Shown in pieces: positions 33,187-43,400 of a stretch of 64,000 nucleotides of DNA. Location of the stretch: positions 1 to 64,000 of the forward strand of contig NZ_AP028908.1 in assembly GCF_037076465.1 (NCBI RefSeq), written 5' to 3'. The stretch's first letter is position 1; each line of letters opens with the position of its first letter. The position numbers and the translations under genes were made by a program. The notes under the pieces are model-generated. The model made no database searches. It was not told the DNA's origin and saw nothing but the letters and a program-made list of their open reading frames with translations. Source of the DNA: Pectobacterium araliae. Its GTDB lineage: Bacteria > Pseudomonadota > Gammaproteobacteria > Enterobacterales > Enterobacteriaceae.

Positions 33187-33304
33187 TCAAGCCAAGGAAA
33201 GAGGGAGTGATGCGGTTATTGTGCAACAGTTCGACGACGTCAGGCGGCATGGCGGGTAAAGTAAGTGCAGTGATATCAATCCGTTTTGTCTCGTTGAGGT
33301 GATG

Positions 33305-34003
33305 ATGAATAAGCAGGAATTAAGCAAAACCGACCGCATCATTCTGGATATTGGCCAACAGATCGTTGGTGGGAAATACGCTCCGGGCACGCCGCTACCC
33401 GCAGAAGCTGAGTTGTGTGAAGAGTTTCAGACCTCGCGCAACATCATTCGTGAAGTGTTCAGGGCGCTGATGGCGAAAAGGCTGGTGGAAGTGAAGCGGT
33501 ATCGCGGCGCGTTTGTCGCCGCACGTAATCAGTGGAATTACCTGGATACCGACATTCTGCAATGGGTTCTGGCAAGCGATTACGACCCACGTCTGATCAG
33601 TGCGATGAGCGAAGTGCGAAATCTGGTGGAGCCGACGATTGCACGCTGGGCGGCTGAACGCGCGACTTCAAGCGAACTGGCGGTGATTGAAGCGGCGCTG
33701 AACGACATGATTTCCAACCATCAGAATCGTGATGCGTTCAATGAAGCAGACATTCGTTTTCATGAGGCGGTATTGGCGGCGGTGCATAACCCGGTACTAC
33801 AGCAGTTGAGCATCGCGATCAGTTCGTTGCAGCGTGCAGTGTTTGAACGCACCTACATGCCGGACGAAGACAACATGCCACGGACATTGCGTGAGCATCA
33901 GGATCTTTACGATGCCATTCGGCATCAGGATATTGCAGCAGCAGAGCGGGCGGCGTTGACCATGATCGCCAGCTCAACCAAACGGTTAAAGGACATTACA
34001 TGA
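33305..34003 (+). CDS. dgoR: D-galactonate operon repressor
   Basis: This 232-residue FadR-type GntR regulator aligns with E. coli DgoR along its length (229 residues). The winged helix is PLPAEAELCEEFQTSRNIIR, followed by FVAARNQWNYLDTDILQWVL. The FCD domain has ISAMSEVRNLVEP, DIRFHEAVLAAVHNPVLQQL and a C-terminal STKRLKDIT. I use the ATG at 33305, five bases behind GAGG; two further in-frame starts lie directly before it. The stop overlaps the dgoK start (ATGA). Confidence 0.95.
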   Translation: MNKQELSKTDRIILDIGQQIVGGKYAPGTPLPAEAELCEEFQTSRNIIREVFRALMAKRLVEVKRYRGAFVAARNQWNYLDTDILQWVLASDYDPRLISAMSEVRNLVEPTIARWAAERATSSELAVIEAALNDMISNHQNRDAFNEADIRFHEAVLAAVHNPVLQQLSIAISSLQRAVFERTYMPDEDNMPRTLREHQDLYDAIRHQDIAAAERAALTMIASSTKRLKDIT

Positions 34004-34896
34004 GTGAAAGCTATATCGCCATTGACTGGGGTTCGACCAATCTGCGGGCGTGGCTGTACCTGGATGGCGTCTGTATCGATAGCGTGAAGTCTGAAGCGGG
34101 CGTCACACGTTTGAACGGTCAGACGCCGCAGCAGGTTTTTCAGCAGATCGTTGCGCCGTGGCAGCAGCACAATGTGCCCGTCGTGATGGCGGGCATGATC
34201 GGCAGCAATGCGGGCTGGCTTTCGGTGCCTTATTTGTCATGCCCGACTCGCCTGACGGACGTCGCCCACCGCCTGACGCGTGTAGAAGAAGCGCAGCCAC
34301 TGGCCGCCTGGATCGTTCCGGGGTTGAGCATTGCGCAGGATGATAACTGTAATGTGATTCGCGGTGAAGAAACTCAGTTGATTGGCGCGTATAGCGAATG
34401 TCCTTCCTCTCTTTATTTGATGCCGGGAACCCACTCGAAATGGGTGCGGGCCGATGACAGCAACGTGCTGGATTTCCGCACGGTGATGACGGGTGAGCTG
34501 CACCACCTGCTGATGACGCAGTCGTTAATTGGCGTAGGGCTGACCGAACAGCAGTCGTCCCCCGAGGCTTTCCAGCAAGGGCTGGAGTTAGGCTTTGCCG
34601 ATGACAATATTATCCGTTGCCTGTTTGAAACCCGTGCGGCGCACGTACTGGGGCGTTTGGAGAAAAGTGCCGTTAGCGACTGGCTGTCCGGGCTGCTGAT
34701 TGGCAATGAAGTCTCACAAATGCAGCGCCACTATCAGGTGGCGGAGGGAGACTCCATCACGTTAATCGGTTCTCCTGCGCTGACCGCGCGCTACGAAAAA
34801 GCATTACAACGAGCTGGATTGCGCTGGCAGCAGCTAGATGGCGATCGGGCTTTTCAGGCAGGAATAAGGAGCATTGTTAATGAGTTGGAATACTAA
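34000..34896 (+). CDS. dgoK: 2-dehydro-3-deoxygalactonokinase
   Basis: DgoK phosphorylates 2-keto-3-deoxygalactonate with ATP, the second step of the DeLey-Doudoroff galactonate route. The 298-residue product begins MSESYIAIDWGSTNLRAW, the phosphate-1 loop of the ASKHA-type DgoK family. LMPGTHSKWV, TVMTGELHHLL and GSPALTARYEKAL follow. It overlaps dgoR at its start and dgoA at its end, so translation is coupled. Confidence 0.95.
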   Translation: MSESYIAIDWGSTNLRAWLYLDGVCIDSVKSEAGVTRLNGQTPQQVFQQIVAPWQQHNVPVVMAGMIGSNAGWLSVPYLSCPTRLTDVAHRLTRVEEAQPLAAWIVPGLSIAQDDNCNVIRGEETQLIGAYSECPSSLYLMPGTHSKWVRADDSNVLDFRTVMTGELHHLLMTQSLIGVGLTEQQSSPEAFQQGLELGFADDNIIRCLFETRAAHVLGRLEKSAVSDWLSGLLIGNEVSQMQRHYQVAEGDSITLIGSPALTARYEKALQRAGLRWQQLDGDRAFQAGIRSIVNELEY

Positions 34897-35497
34897 TCTT
34901 CCCTTGATTGCGATTCTACGCGGAATTACGCCGGATGAAGTTCTGGGGCATGTCGCGGCACTGCTGGATGCCGGATTCGACGCTGTGGAGATCCCACTGA
35001 ATTCGCCGAATCCGTATGAAAGTATTCAACTGGCGGTAGAACATTTCGGCGATCGTGCCCTGATCGGTGCGGGTACGGTACTCAAACCCGAATATGTCGA
35101 CAAATTGCAGGAAATTGGCAGCAAGCTGGTGGTTACTCCCAATATTTCTCCCGAGGTGATTCGTCGGGCGGTGGGCTACGGCATGACCGTGTGCCCAGGC
35201 TGTGCCACCGCGACGGAAGCCTTCGTGGCGTTGGAAGCCGGTGCACAGTCCCTGAAAATTTTCCCGTCATCGGCATTTGGGCCGGACTACATCAAGGCGC
35301 TGAAAGCGGTGCTGCCAAAAGACGTTCCCGTCTTTGCCGTCGGTGGCGTCACGCCAGAAAACCTGAAGGATTACCTTAGTGCGGGCTGCATCGGTGCCGG
35401 GCTAGGCAGCGATCTGTATCGAGCCGGCCAGTCGGTTGATGTTACCGCGCAAAAAGCACATGCATTTGTTAACGCCTATAAGGACGCTGTTCAATGA
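34880..35497 (+). CDS. dgoA: 2-dehydro-3-deoxy-6-phosphogalactonate aldolase
   Basis: DgoA splits 2-keto-3-deoxy-6-phosphogalactonate into pyruvate and glyceraldehyde 3-phosphate. The 205 residues equal E. coli DgoA. The KDPG-aldolase signatures are [38 protein letters not shown] and the Schiff-base Lys in [13 protein letters not shown] use the ATG at 34880, eight bases behind AGGAG; the gene starts inside the end of dgoK. Confidence 0.95.
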   Translation: MSWNTNLPLIAILRGITPDEVLGHVAALLDAGFDAVEIPLNSPNPYESIQLAVEHFGDRALIGAGTVLKPEYVDKLQEIGSKLVVTPNISPEVIRRAVGYGMTVCPGCATATEAFVALEAGAQSLKIFPSSAFGPDYIKALKAVLPKDVPVFAVGGVTPENLKDYLSAGCIGAGLGSDLYRAGQSVDVTAQKAHAFVNAYKDAVQ

Positions 35498-36642
35498 AAA
35501 TTACCAAAATTACAACGTACCGGCTGCCGCCACGCTGGATGTTCCTGAAGATTGAAACCGATGAAGGCATTGTCGGCTGGGGCGAACCGGTTATCGAAGG
35601 CCGTGCACGTACGGTTGAAGCTGCCGTTCACGAGCTGTCTGACTATCTGATCGGGCAAGACCCGGCACGCATCAACGATATCTGGCAGGTGCTTTACCGC
35701 GCGGGTTTCTACCGCGGCGGCCCAATCCTGATGAGCGCCATCGCCGGTATCGATCAGGCATTGTGGGATATCAAAGGCAAGGCGCTGGGTGTACCGGTTT
35801 ATCAGCTACTGGGTGGGCTGGTGCGCGATAAGATCAAGGCCTACAGCTGGGTTGGCGGCGATCGTCCTTCCGAAGTGATTGCCGGTATCAAGAAGCTGAC
35901 CGACATTGGCTTCGATACCTTCAAGCTGAACGGCTGTGAAGAGATGGGCATCATTGATAACTCGCGCAAAGTGGATGCGGCGGTGGCCGTGGTCGCTGAA
36001 ATCCGCGAAGCCTTTGGTAACAGCATCGAATTCGGTCTGGATTTCCACGGTCGTGTGGATGCGCCGATGGCGAAAATCCTGATCAAAGAGCTGGAACCGT
36101 ACCGTCCGTTGTTTATTGAAGAGCCAGTGCTGGCTGAACAGGCGGAATACTATCCTCGTCTGGCGGCGCAAACCCACCTACCAATTGCAGCGGGCGAGCG
36201 TATGTTCTCACGCTTTGATTTTAAACGCGTACTGGCAGATGGCGGACTGGCCATTATTCAGCCTGACCTGTCTCACGCAGGGGGAATTACCGAGTGCTTT
36301 AAAATTGCCGCAATGGCGGAAGCCTATGATGTCGCGCTGGCACCACACTGCCCATTAGGTCCAATTGCCCTGGCAGCCTGTTTGCACCTCGACTTTGTGG
36401 CACGTAACGCCGTATTCCAAGAGCAAAGTATGGGCATCCATTATAATAAAGGTGCCGAGCTGTTGGACTACGTTCTTAATAAAGAAGACTTTGCTATGAC
36501 CGACGGTCATTTCTATCCACTGAATAAGCCAGGCCTTGGTGTGGAAATTAATGAAGAGTTGGTTATCGAACGTAGTAAGAATGCGCCAGACTGGCGTAAC
36601 CCGGTGTGGCGTTATCCTGATGGTGCCGTCGCCGAGTGGTAA
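35494..36642 (+). CDS. dgoD: D-galactonate dehydratase
   Basis: DgoD is an enolase-superfamily dehydratase that turns D-galactonate into 2-keto-3-deoxygalactonate with Mg. The 382 residues equal E. coli DgoD. Visible are the N-terminal capping domain ([20 protein letters not shown]), the barrel metal ligands in [20 protein letters not shown] and [10 protein letters not shown], and the C-terminal His of [11 protein letters not shown]. Its ATG overlaps the dgoA stop by four bases. Confidence 0.96.
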   Translation: MKITKITTYRLPPRWMFLKIETDEGIVGWGEPVIEGRARTVEAAVHELSDYLIGQDPARINDIWQVLYRAGFYRGGPILMSAIAGIDQALWDIKGKALGVPVYQLLGGLVRDKIKAYSWVGGDRPSEVIAGIKKLTDIGFDTFKLNGCEEMGIIDNSRKVDAAVAVVAEIREAFGNSIEFGLDFHGRVDAPMAKILIKELEPYRPLFIEEPVLAEQAEYYPRLAAQTHLPIAAGERMFSRFDFKRVLADGGLAIIQPDLSHAGGITECFKIAAMAEAYDVALAPHCPLGPIALAACLHLDFVARNAVFQEQSMGIHYNKGAELLDYVLNKEDFAMTDGHFYPLNKPGLGVEINEELVIERSKNAPDWRNPVWRYPDGAVAEW

Positions 36643-37024
36643 TACCTCTTATTTTCGTTGGCTTGCCTGCAACGAAAGTTGTGTAGGGTATAAGAAATAC
36701 AATAGGTTAGATGTTTGGTAACCCGTAATACATAACGCATTTCCCCGACGCGATGGAATAGAACAATCAGGGATTATCACGAAATAGATTATTTTGTGAG
36801 GGATTACTATTTTATTGTGTCGGGGAAAGTAATCTTCCACTTATCATGAGCCACCGCCGGGATTTTAAAAATAAAACGCCATACTCAATAGGGGAATATA
36901 TTGACGTGCGCGGTTATTTATTTCATTAGAAAAAATAAAGCATACCAACTGCTGGTGTTGTTGAACGTTCAAAATAACGGGCAATAAATATGGCTGCCCG
37001 TTTAATAAATAACAGGAACATAAG
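36643..37024. promoter_or_regulatory. dgoD-dgoT gap with palindrome and hairpin
   Basis: This 382-bp AT-rich gap has no gene. Near its end are a perfect palindrome TTGAACGTTCAA (36961-36972) and a hairpin AACGGGCA/TGCCCGTT (36976-36983 with 36995-37002) followed by TAATAAAT, 22 bp before the dgoT start. The hairpin could attenuate or punctuate transcription between the enzymes and the transporter, and the palindrome could be an operator. No copy of the DgoR site was seen here. Confidence 0.5.
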
Positions 37025-38314
37025 ATGGATATGACATTAACTACCCGTCCTACAAAACGGCGTTATTTCACCTTGCTGATGATTTTTATTACCGTCGTCA
37101 TTTGCTATGTGGATCGGGCCAACCTGGCTGTGGCGTCGGCACATATTCAGGAAGAGTTCGGCATTACAAAAACACAAATGGGCTATATTTTTTCTGCGTT
37201 TGCCTGGACCTATACGTTATGCCAAATACCTGGCGGCTGGTTCCTTGACCGCGTCGGCTCAAAGGTCACCTATTTTATCGCCATCATGGGATGGTCGATT
37301 GCTACGTTACTGCAAGGTTTCGCCACGGGTCTGGCATCATTGATTGGGTTACGTGCCGTGACCGGGCTGTTTGAAGCTCCCGCGTTTCCGACAAACAACC
37401 GCATGGTAACCAGCTGGTTCCCTGAGCAAGAACGTGCTTCGGCCGTTGGATTCTATACATCGGGGCAGTTTGTGGGTCTGGCATTTCTTACGCCATTACT
37501 CATTTGGCTTCAGGAAATCCTGAGCTGGCATTGGGTGTTTATTGTCACCGGCGGCATCGGTATTGTCTGGGCTCTTATCTGGCATTTCGTTTATCAGCCA
37601 CCGAAGAAAAGTAAAGGGATCAATCAGGCTGAGTTGGACTACATTGCTGAAGGCGGCGGTATTGTTGATGGTGATGCGCCGACCGAGAAGAAAGCACGTA
37701 CTCCATTGACAGCGGCTGACTGGAAGCTGGTGTTTAACCGTAAACTGGTGGGCGTGTATATCGGGCAGTTTGCCGTGACCTCTACGTTGTGGTTCTTCCT
37801 GACGTGGTTCCCTAACTACCTGACACAGGAAAAACAGATTAGTGCACTGACGGCAGGCTTCATGACGACAGTACCTTTCCTGGCGGCGTTTGTTGGCGTG
37901 TTGCTTTCCGGATTTGTGGCGGATCGTTTGGTGCGCAGCGGAAAATCGATCGGTCTGGCGCGTAAAACGCCGATTATCTGTGGTCTGTTGATTTCAACTT
38001 GCATCATGGGGGCGAACTACACGAATGATCCGGTATGGATTATGACGCTGATGGCCGTGGCGTTCTTTGGCAATGGTTTTGCATCGATCACCTGGTCGCT
38101 GGTGTCGTCGCTGGCACCGATTCGTCTGATTGGCCTGACGGGCGGGGTATTCAACTTTGTCGGCGGTCTGGGCGGTATTACGGTGCCGTTGATCATTGGC
38201 TATCTGGCACAGGACTACGGTTTTGCTCCGGCACTGACCTACATTGCTGGTGTGGCTTTGGTTGGTGCGCTGTCTTACATCTTACTGGTGGGTGAAGTGA
38301 AGCGTGTAGGGTAA
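37025..38314 (+). CDS. dgoT: D-galactonate transporter
   Basis: DgoT is a 12-TM MFS proton symporter that imports D-galactonate. The 429 residues align with E. coli DgoT throughout. Examples are [25 protein letters not shown]-like motif A ([13 protein letters not shown]), [36 protein letters not shown] and the C-terminal [13 protein letters not shown]. It is the last gene of the dgo operon. Confidence 0.96.
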   Translation: MDMTLTTRPTKRRYFTLLMIFITVVICYVDRANLAVASAHIQEEFGITKTQMGYIFSAFAWTYTLCQIPGGWFLDRVGSKVTYFIAIMGWSIATLLQGFATGLASLIGLRAVTGLFEAPAFPTNNRMVTSWFPEQERASAVGFYTSGQFVGLAFLTPLLIWLQEILSWHWVFIVTGGIGIVWALIWHFVYQPPKKSKGINQAELDYIAEGGGIVDGDAPTEKKARTPLTAADWKLVFNRKLVGVYIGQFAVTSTLWFFLTWFPNYLTQEKQISALTAGFMTTVPFLAAFVGVLLSGFVADRLVRSGKSIGLARKTPIICGLLISTCIMGANYTNDPVWIMTLMAVAFFGNGFASITWSLVSSLAPIRLIGLTGGVFNFVGGLGGITVPLIIGYLAQDYGFAPALTYIAGVALVGALSYILLVGEVKRVG

Positions 38315-38347
38315 CTCGCGCCTTTCAGCGTTCAGACGAAACCATAA

Positions 38348-38395
38348 AAAAACGGACTTTCCTCTTGATTGAGAAAAGTCCGTTTAATTTTTTGA
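38348..38395. terminator. Bidirectional terminator, dgoT and BhsA-like gene
   Basis: AAACGGACTTT pairs with AAAGTCCGTTT (arms about 38350-38360 and 38375-38385) around a CTC/GAG-closed loop. An A run precedes and a T run follows it, so it can stop dgoT from the left and the convergent gene at 38413 from the right. Confidence 0.9.
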
Positions 38396-38412
38396 TTGTT
38401 TATCAGTAGGCA

Positions 38413-38670
38413 TTATTTGTAGATAACGGCGACGCCGCGCAGTTGGTTATCACCGGTTGCAGAGGTGATGGTGAAGGCGTTGGCACCGGCTTTTTCTGCT
38501 TTCTGAGCCAACTGCGTTTGCAGTGAATCCAGGCTGCGTGCTGTTGCGGTGACGACACCGACTTTTTCCAGACGCTGTGCCTGTTGTGAAGAGACCTGGT
38601 CGGCGGCGAAAGCACCGAAAGACAGAGTAGAAAGTACGACAGCAGCGGCGAAGAATTTTACGTTTTTCAT
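38413..38670 (-). CDS. BhsA/McbA-type periplasmic protein (DUF1471), copy 1
   Basis: This 85-residue YhcN-family protein has a signal peptide (MKNVKFFAAAVVLSTLSFGA, cleaved after AFA) and the DUF1471 domain (LEKVGVVTATARSLDSLQTQ, AFTITSATGDNQLRGVAVIYK). Relatives such as BhsA and McbA affect stress response and biofilm from the periplasm. I use the ATG at 38670, which matches the paralogue at 46258-46515; about 61 of 85 residues are identical by eye. Confidence 0.9.
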   Translation of the reverse strand: MKNVKFFAAAVVLSTLSFGAFAADQVSSQQAQRLEKVGVVTATARSLDSLQTQLAQKAEKAGANAFTITSATGDNQLRGVAVIYK

Positions 38671-38842
38671 GTGATGTATCCTATTCAATGTTGTTTGGAG
38701 TGAAAGGGTATTTCCTTTCGATGAAGAGGATATTACGCCGATGATGTGAGAAGGGAAAACGGAGTGTTTTGAGAATCTTTGTCAATATTACTGATGTTGA
38801 GTCTGGCGATAAGATACACAGTCTCGATCGCCAGAATGAAGG

Positions 38843-39655
38843 TTATATCACCGCCTGCTGAGGTAAAGGGAATGAGGTTGGAACCAGTACGCGTTCCAGC
38901 ACCTGAGCTTCCAGTTCCGCTAGCTTTGCCGAGCCGCGACGCCGTGGTCGTGGCAAATCCACCGTGATGTCCAGCCCCACGTGCCCTTCCTCGATAAGAA
39001 TCACCCTGTCGGCTAACGCAATGGCTTCGGAGACATCGTGCGTCACCAGCAGCACGGTGAACCCGTGCTGGAGCCACAGATTTTCGATCAGGCTTTGCAT
39101 CTCGATGCGGGTTAAGGCATCCAACGCGCCCAGCGGTTCATCCAGCAGCAGCAGACGCGGATGATGAATGAGCGCGCGTGCCAGCGCAACGCGCTGCTTC
39201 TGACCACCGGATAGCGCCGCTGGCCAGTCGTTGGCGCGATCGGCTAGCCCAACGGAGACCAGCGCCTCCAGCGCTTTCTCACGCCAGTTGCCGCGTAGCC
39301 CCAGCCCGACATTATCGATCACCTTTTTCCATGGCAGCAGTCGTGCTTCCTGAAACATTAGCCGCGTGTCGTCTTTCGCGCTGCTGAGTGGCGCGGTGCC
39401 CGTCAGCAGTTCACCACTGCTGGCGGCTTCCAGACCAGCGAGCAGTCGCAGCAGGGTGCTTTTACCACAGCCGCTGCGGCCGACGATGGCTACAAACTGC
39501 CCGGAAGGAATGCGCAACTGCACGTCATTCAGCACGGTGCGCTGGCCGTAGTGCTTGGTGATGGCATCGATCACCAGCGGCGTCCCCTTGGTGAGCGGCG
39601 ACGGTGAATGAGAGGGTGAATGAGAGGGTGTTGCAAAATCGGTAACAGCGGTCAT
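38843..39655 (-). CDS. ssuB: Aliphatic sulfonate ABC ATPase
   Basis: SsuB powers uptake of alkanesulfonates. The 270-residue ATPase has [17 protein letters not shown] (Walker A), [15 protein letters not shown] (signature) and [12 protein letters not shown] (Walker B), plus [14 protein letters not shown], typical of the sulfonate/nitrate/taurine branch. I use the ATG at 39655, overlapping the ssuC end by four bases; a longer upstream frame has no ribosome site. The N-terminus has a short repeat [10 protein letters not shown] encoded by a duplicated AATGAGAGGGTG (plus-strand reading). Confidence 0.95.
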   Translation of the reverse strand: MTAVTDFATPSHSPSHSPSPLTKGTPLVIDAITKHYGQRTVLNDVQLRIPSGQFVAIVGRSGCGKSTLLRLLAGLEAASSGELLTGTAPLSSAKDDTRLMFQEARLLPWKKVIDNVGLGLRGNWREKALEALVSVGLADRANDWPAALSGGQKQRVALARALIHHPRLLLLDEPLGALDALTRIEMQSLIENLWLQHGFTVLLVTHDVSEAIALADRVILIEEGHVGLDITVDLPRPRRRGSAKLAELEAQVLERVLVPTSFPLPQQAVI

Positions 39656-40446
39656 GATGCGTCCCTCGATGAGGTTTGATAAGCCGGATTCCAGCGCAGC
39701 CAAATGCGCTCCAGCCCCTGAGCGCTGATATCGGCCAGTTTGCCGAGCAGAGCGTAAAGGATGATGGCGACCACCACCACGTCCGTTTGCAGAAACTCGC
39801 GGGCGTTCATGGCGAGATAGCCGATGCCAGAGTTGGCAGAAATAGTTTCCGCGACGATCAGCGTCAGCCACATAAAGCCCAACGCGAAACGGATACCGAC
39901 CATGATGGACGGCAGCGCGCCGGGCAGCACTACCTGAGAAAACAGGCTAATACCGGAAAGGCCATAGCTACGCGCCATTTCCAGCAGGCCGCGATCGATG
40001 TTTTTAATACCGTGATAGGTGTTGAGGTAAACCGGAAACAGCGTACCCAGTGCGACCAGAAAAATCTTGGCCGCCTCATCAATACCAAACCACAGAATCA
40101 CTAGCGGAATCAGCGCCAGATGGGGGACGTTGCGGATCATCTGCACCGAACTGTCCAGCAGACGCTCGCCCCAACGTGACAGCCCGGTGATAAAGCCGAG
40201 CACCAATCCGATGCTGCCGCCGATAGTAAATCCAATCAGGGCGCGCCAGCCGCTGATCGCCAGATGCTGCCACAGTTCGCCGCTAGCGATGAGTGACCAC
40301 CCCGAAGTAATCACCGAACTGGGCGCAGGTAGAATCCGGTTGGATAGCCAGCCGAACTCGACGGAGATCTGCCACGCGACCAGCAGCGTCACGGGGAGCA
40401 GGAAAGGCGCAAACCGCTGCGCCAGTGAAGAGAGCGTTCTTGCCAT
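39652..40446 (-). CDS. ssuC: Aliphatic sulfonate ABC permease
   Basis: This 264-residue inner-membrane permease aligns with E. coli Ssu[60 protein letters not shown] and the EAA region [20 protein letters not shown]. About six TM helices are expected. I use the ATG at 40446 ([14 protein letters not shown]), 10 bp behind ssuD. Confidence 0.95.
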   Translation of the reverse strand: MARTLSSLAQRFAPFLLPVTLLVAWQISVEFGWLSNRILPAPSSVITSGWSLIASGELWQHLAISGWRALIGFTIGGSIGLVLGFITGLSRWGERLLDSSVQMIRNVPHLALIPLVILWFGIDEAAKIFLVALGTLFPVYLNTYHGIKNIDRGLLEMARSYGLSGISLFSQVVLPGALPSIMVGIRFALGFMWLTLIVAETISANSGIGYLAMNAREFLQTDVVVVAIILYALLGKLADISAQGLERIWLRWNPAYQTSSRDAS

Positions 40447-40456
40447 GATTGATTCC

Positions 40457-41599
40457 TCAGCTTTGCGAGACTTTGCGCGGTACATAGCGGTTTGCCACCA
40501 CTTCTCCCGCGTTGTTCACGGCATGTAGCGGCGTCGGCTGCTGTGCCAAATCGAGGTGCGGGAACAGCAGTTCACCCACGCGATAGGCCTCTTCCAGGTG
40601 CGGATAGCCAGACAGGATAAAGGTATCGATCCCAAGATCGGCATATTCCTGAATGCGTTCGGCCACTGTTGGACCATCACCAACCAGCGCCGTACCCGCA
40701 CCTCCGCGGACCAGACCGATACCGGCCCACAGATTTGGGCTGATCTCCAGCTTGTCCTTTTTGCCGCCGTGCAGGGCTGCCATACGCTGTTGCCCGACGG
40801 AATCGAAACGCGCCAGCGCCGCCTGTGCATCGGCGATGGTTTGTTCATCCAGATGGGAAATCAACCGATCGGCAGCCTGCCAGGCTTCCTCGGTGGTTTC
40901 CCGCACGATGACGTGCAGGCGAATACCGAAGCGAACCTCACGCCCTTGTGCTGCGGCTTTAGCGCGGACTTCCGCCAGCTTTTCTTTCACCTGCTCAGGT
41001 GGTTCCCCCCAGGTCAGGTAGAGATCAACCTGCTCCGCCGCCAGATTTTGTGCGGCTTCAGACGAACCGCCAAAATAGAGCGGTGGGCGTGGCTGCTGAA
41101 CGGGTGGGTAAAGCAGTTTGGCATCTTTGACTTGAATGTGTTTACCGGAGAAATCGACAGTTTCCCCTTCCAGTAATCTGCGCCAGATGTGAGTGAATTC
41201 TGCTGAGGCTTCATAGCGTTCTTCATGGCTGAGGAACAGCCCTTCAGCAGCCAACTCTTCCGGGTCGCCGCCCGTTACTAGATTGAACAGTGCGCGACCG
41301 TTAGACAGCCTGTCCAGCGTGGCGGCCTGACGTGCGGCGATGGTGGGGGAAATCACGCCAGGGCGCAGGGCGACGAGAAATTTCAGCCGCTGCGTCACCG
41401 GGATGAGCGATGCTGCCACCAGCCAGGAATCTTCGCAGGAGCGACCCGTCGGCAGCAGCACGCCGCCGAATCCTTGCCGCTCGGCGGCTTGTGCCACCTG
41501 TTGCAGATAGCTGTAATCAACATGACGTGCGCCCTCGGTGCTACCCAGATAGCGACCGTCTCCGTGGGTGGGCAGAAACCAGAATACGTTAAGACTCAT
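40457..41599 (-). CDS. ssuD: FMNH2-dependent alkanesulfonate monooxygenase
   Basis: SsuD uses reduced FMN and oxygen to split alkanesulfonates into sulfite and an aldehyde. The 380-residue product has the family start [19 protein letters not shown], then [47 protein letters not shown] and [20 protein letters not shown]. It depends on a separate flavin reductase (SsuE), whose gene is absent from this operon and window. Confidence 0.96.
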   Translation of the reverse strand: MSLNVFWFLPTHGDGRYLGSTEGARHVDYSYLQQVAQAAERQGFGGVLLPTGRSCEDSWLVAASLIPVTQRLKFLVALRPGVISPTIAARQAATLDRLSNGRALFNLVTGGDPEELAAEGLFLSHEERYEASAEFTHIWRRLLEGETVDFSGKHIQVKDAKLLYPPVQQPRPPLYFGGSSEAAQNLAAEQVDLYLTWGEPPEQVKEKLAEVRAKAAAQGREVRFGIRLHVIVRETTEEAWQAADRLISHLDEQTIADAQAALARFDSVGQQRMAALHGGKKDKLEISPNLWAGIGLVRGGAGTALVGDGPTVAERIQEYADLGIDTFILSGYPHLEEAYRVGELLFPHLDLAQQPTPLHAVNNAGEVVANRYVPRKVSQS

Positions 41600-41637
41600 G
41601 GCGTGTTCTCCTGAACGGTAAACGTGTGATAAGCGAA

Positions 41638-42660
41638 TTACGGCGTTTGGGGGTGCCAGACGCGCTCTGCGATATTGACCTTCACTGGCACCAGCCGGTT
41701 TTCATAAAACAGGTCGGCGGTGGATTGCTGTGCCTTGATCGTGGCGGCATCCAACGGTTCGATAGTGGTTGGCGGGCGATGATCGAGTGCCGTTTCAATC
41801 ACTTTTTCCGGTAGCCCCACCGCGTTGGCTAACAGTGTGACGCTTTGCGTCCGGTCACTGAACGTTAAGGCATCGGCTTTGGTTAGCACGTCCAGTACCT
41901 GACGAATAAAGGTGCCGTGCGCTTCGGTATAAAGGCGTCCCGCCAGATAGAAGGAACCGGTTTTCTCCAGCCCGCTGCTGTCAACCAGTACGCGGACGCC
42001 GCCTTCCAGCAGCGCGGCAGAATAATAGGGGTCCCAGATCGCCCATGCATCGACGTTGCCTTGCTGGAAGGCTGCTCGGGCGTCAGCAGGTGTCAGGTAG
42101 GTCGGTTGGATATCAGTGAATTTCAGCCCGTCTCGTTGCAGCGCACGCAGCAACGTGTTGTGCGCGCTGGAGCCTTTCTGGAAAGCGACTTTGCGACCTT
42201 TCAGATCGGCAACGGTTTTCACCGGACTGTCTTCTCGTACCAGAATGACCTCTGCTTCGGGCTTCGGCGGTTCCACGCCGACATACAGCAGATCAGCGCC
42301 AGCGGCCTGCGCAAAAATAGGCGGGATATCACCTGTACTGCCGAGATCGATACTGCCAACATTCAGCGCTTCCAACATCTGTGGACCTGCGGGGAATTCA
42401 ACCCAGCTGATTTTGGTGTTGGGGAACTGTTTCTCCAGCAACTGGTGAGATTTTGCCAGCACCAGACTGATCGACCCTTTCTGATAGCCGACGCGTAGCT
42501 GCGTCGGTACGCTGTCCTGCGCATCAGCGGTGGACATAAGTAATACGGCACCAGCGGCCAGAATCGCGGCGATCTGGCGTAGCCGCGCTGTCACATTTTT
42601 CCATAACGGTGTGCGCTGCCCATGTCCTTCCGTGCCCGATCGTTTCATCATCAATGACAT
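41638..42660 (-). CDS. ssuA: Aliphatic sulfonate-binding protein
   Basis: This is the periplasmic receptor of the Ssu transporter and the first gene of the operon on the minus strand. The 340 residues include a signal peptide ending LMSTADA before [15 protein letters not shown], then [40 protein letters not shown] and [16 protein letters not shown] chose the ATG at 42660 with AGGGAG upstream; starts at 42651 or 42648 are possible, while the longer frame to 42762 is unlikely. The E. coli order ssuEADCB is kept except for ssuE. Confidence 0.93.
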   Translation of the reverse strand: MSLMMKRSGTEGHGQRTPLWKNVTARLRQIAAILAAGAVLLMSTADAQDSVPTQLRVGYQKGSISLVLAKSHQLLEKQFPNTKISWVEFPAGPQMLEALNVGSIDLGSTGDIPPIFAQAAGADLLYVGVEPPKPEAEVILVREDSPVKTVADLKGRKVAFQKGSSAHNTLLRALQRDGLKFTDIQPTYLTPADARAAFQQGNVDAWAIWDPYYSAALLEGGVRVLVDSSGLEKTGSFYLAGRLYTEAHGTFIRQVLDVLTKADALTFSDRTQSVTLLANAVGLPEKVIETALDHRPPTTIEPLDAATIKAQQSTADLFYENRLVPVKVNIAERVWHPQTP

Positions 42661-42858
42661 TCGTCGGATCGCTCCCTTATAACGAAAAATTGAAATACGT
42701 AGAGAAAATTCAATATCAAGTGATAAACATAACAGGGGGGCGGTGGGCTTTTTAAATCTCAATTTGTCGTTTTTATAGCCAAAAGTAGAAAATACCTGAA
42801 ATCAACGCACTTAGCGTAACCAGTGCTGCAATCGTGGGTTTACCCGTCCTTTATGTCT

Positions 42859-42872
42859 GAAACACGTTTTCC
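42859..42872. promoter_or_regulatory. LacI-type operator candidate 1
   Basis: GAAACACGTTTTCC is a partial LacI-family palindrome (GAAAnCGnTTTC type) about 205 bp before the PTS operon at 43077. Confidence 0.5.
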
Positions 42873-42946
42873 ATGACCTGCCTCACATTGTTTCCCGCAA
42901 TGTCTATCATTTCGTGAACCTATTCTCAGATATTGATTTTTTTCAT

Positions 42947-42960
42947 GGAAAACGGTTTCC
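42947..42960. promoter_or_regulatory. LacI-type operator candidate 2
   Basis: GGAAAACGGTTTCC is a near-perfect LacI-family palindrome about 117 bp upstream of the EIIB start. With the site at 42859 it suggests looping or dual-site repression. No regulator gene is adjacent, so a distant repressor is needed; the AscG-like protein at 17476 is one candidate. Confidence 0.65.
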
Positions 42961-43076
42961 GTTGTGTTTCCATAGGCGTGTTTCCAATGAGGGTGTGTTC
43001 AATGACCGTGTTTATTCACGACGCTTTTATTGATGACGTTTTTGATTCATAACGCACGTACGACGGGGTGTTGAAA

Positions 43077-43400
43077 ATGAAAAGGATCATGCTTTGTTGT
43101 TCCGCTGGGATGTCTACCAGTCTGTTAATGAGAAAGATGAAGGAGGCGGCCGATACGCGTGGTCTGGACGTTGAGATTGCCGCCTACGCCGCCCATGAAT
43201 TTGATGAACAAGTCGGTAAGTATGACGTTGTGCTGCTGGGGCCGCAGGTGAAATACATGCTGGCGTCATTCAAGGAGAAAGCCGAGGGAAAAGGCGTGCC
43301 CGTGGCTGCGATAGACATGATGGATTACGGTATGCAGCGCGGTGACAACGTGCTGGATTTTGCCTTTTCGCTAATCGAAAAATCAGGACAACCGCTATGA
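43077..43400 (+). CDS. PTS beta-glucoside/cellobiose EIIB
   Basis: This 107-residue cytoplasmic phosphocarrier of the Lac/Chb family has its active cysteine (Cys8) in MKRIMLCCSAGMSTS. The C-terminal DMMDYGMQRGDNVLDFAFSL is typical of Chb-type EIIB. It passes phosphate from EIIA to the sugar bound to EIIC. I use the ATG at 43077 with GGGGTG upstream. It overlaps the EIIC start by four bases. Confidence 0.93.
   Translation: MKRIMLCCSAGMSTSLLMRKMKEAADTRGLDVEIAAYAAHEFDEQVGKYDVVLLGPQVKYMLASFKEKAEGKGVPVAAIDMMDYGMQRGDNVLDFAFSLIEKSGQPL

Noticed and set aside
38733..39077. 114-codon frame overlapping ssuB
   Set aside because: Out-of-frame translation of ssuB and its downstream region, with Gly/Arg-rich composition typical of shadows.
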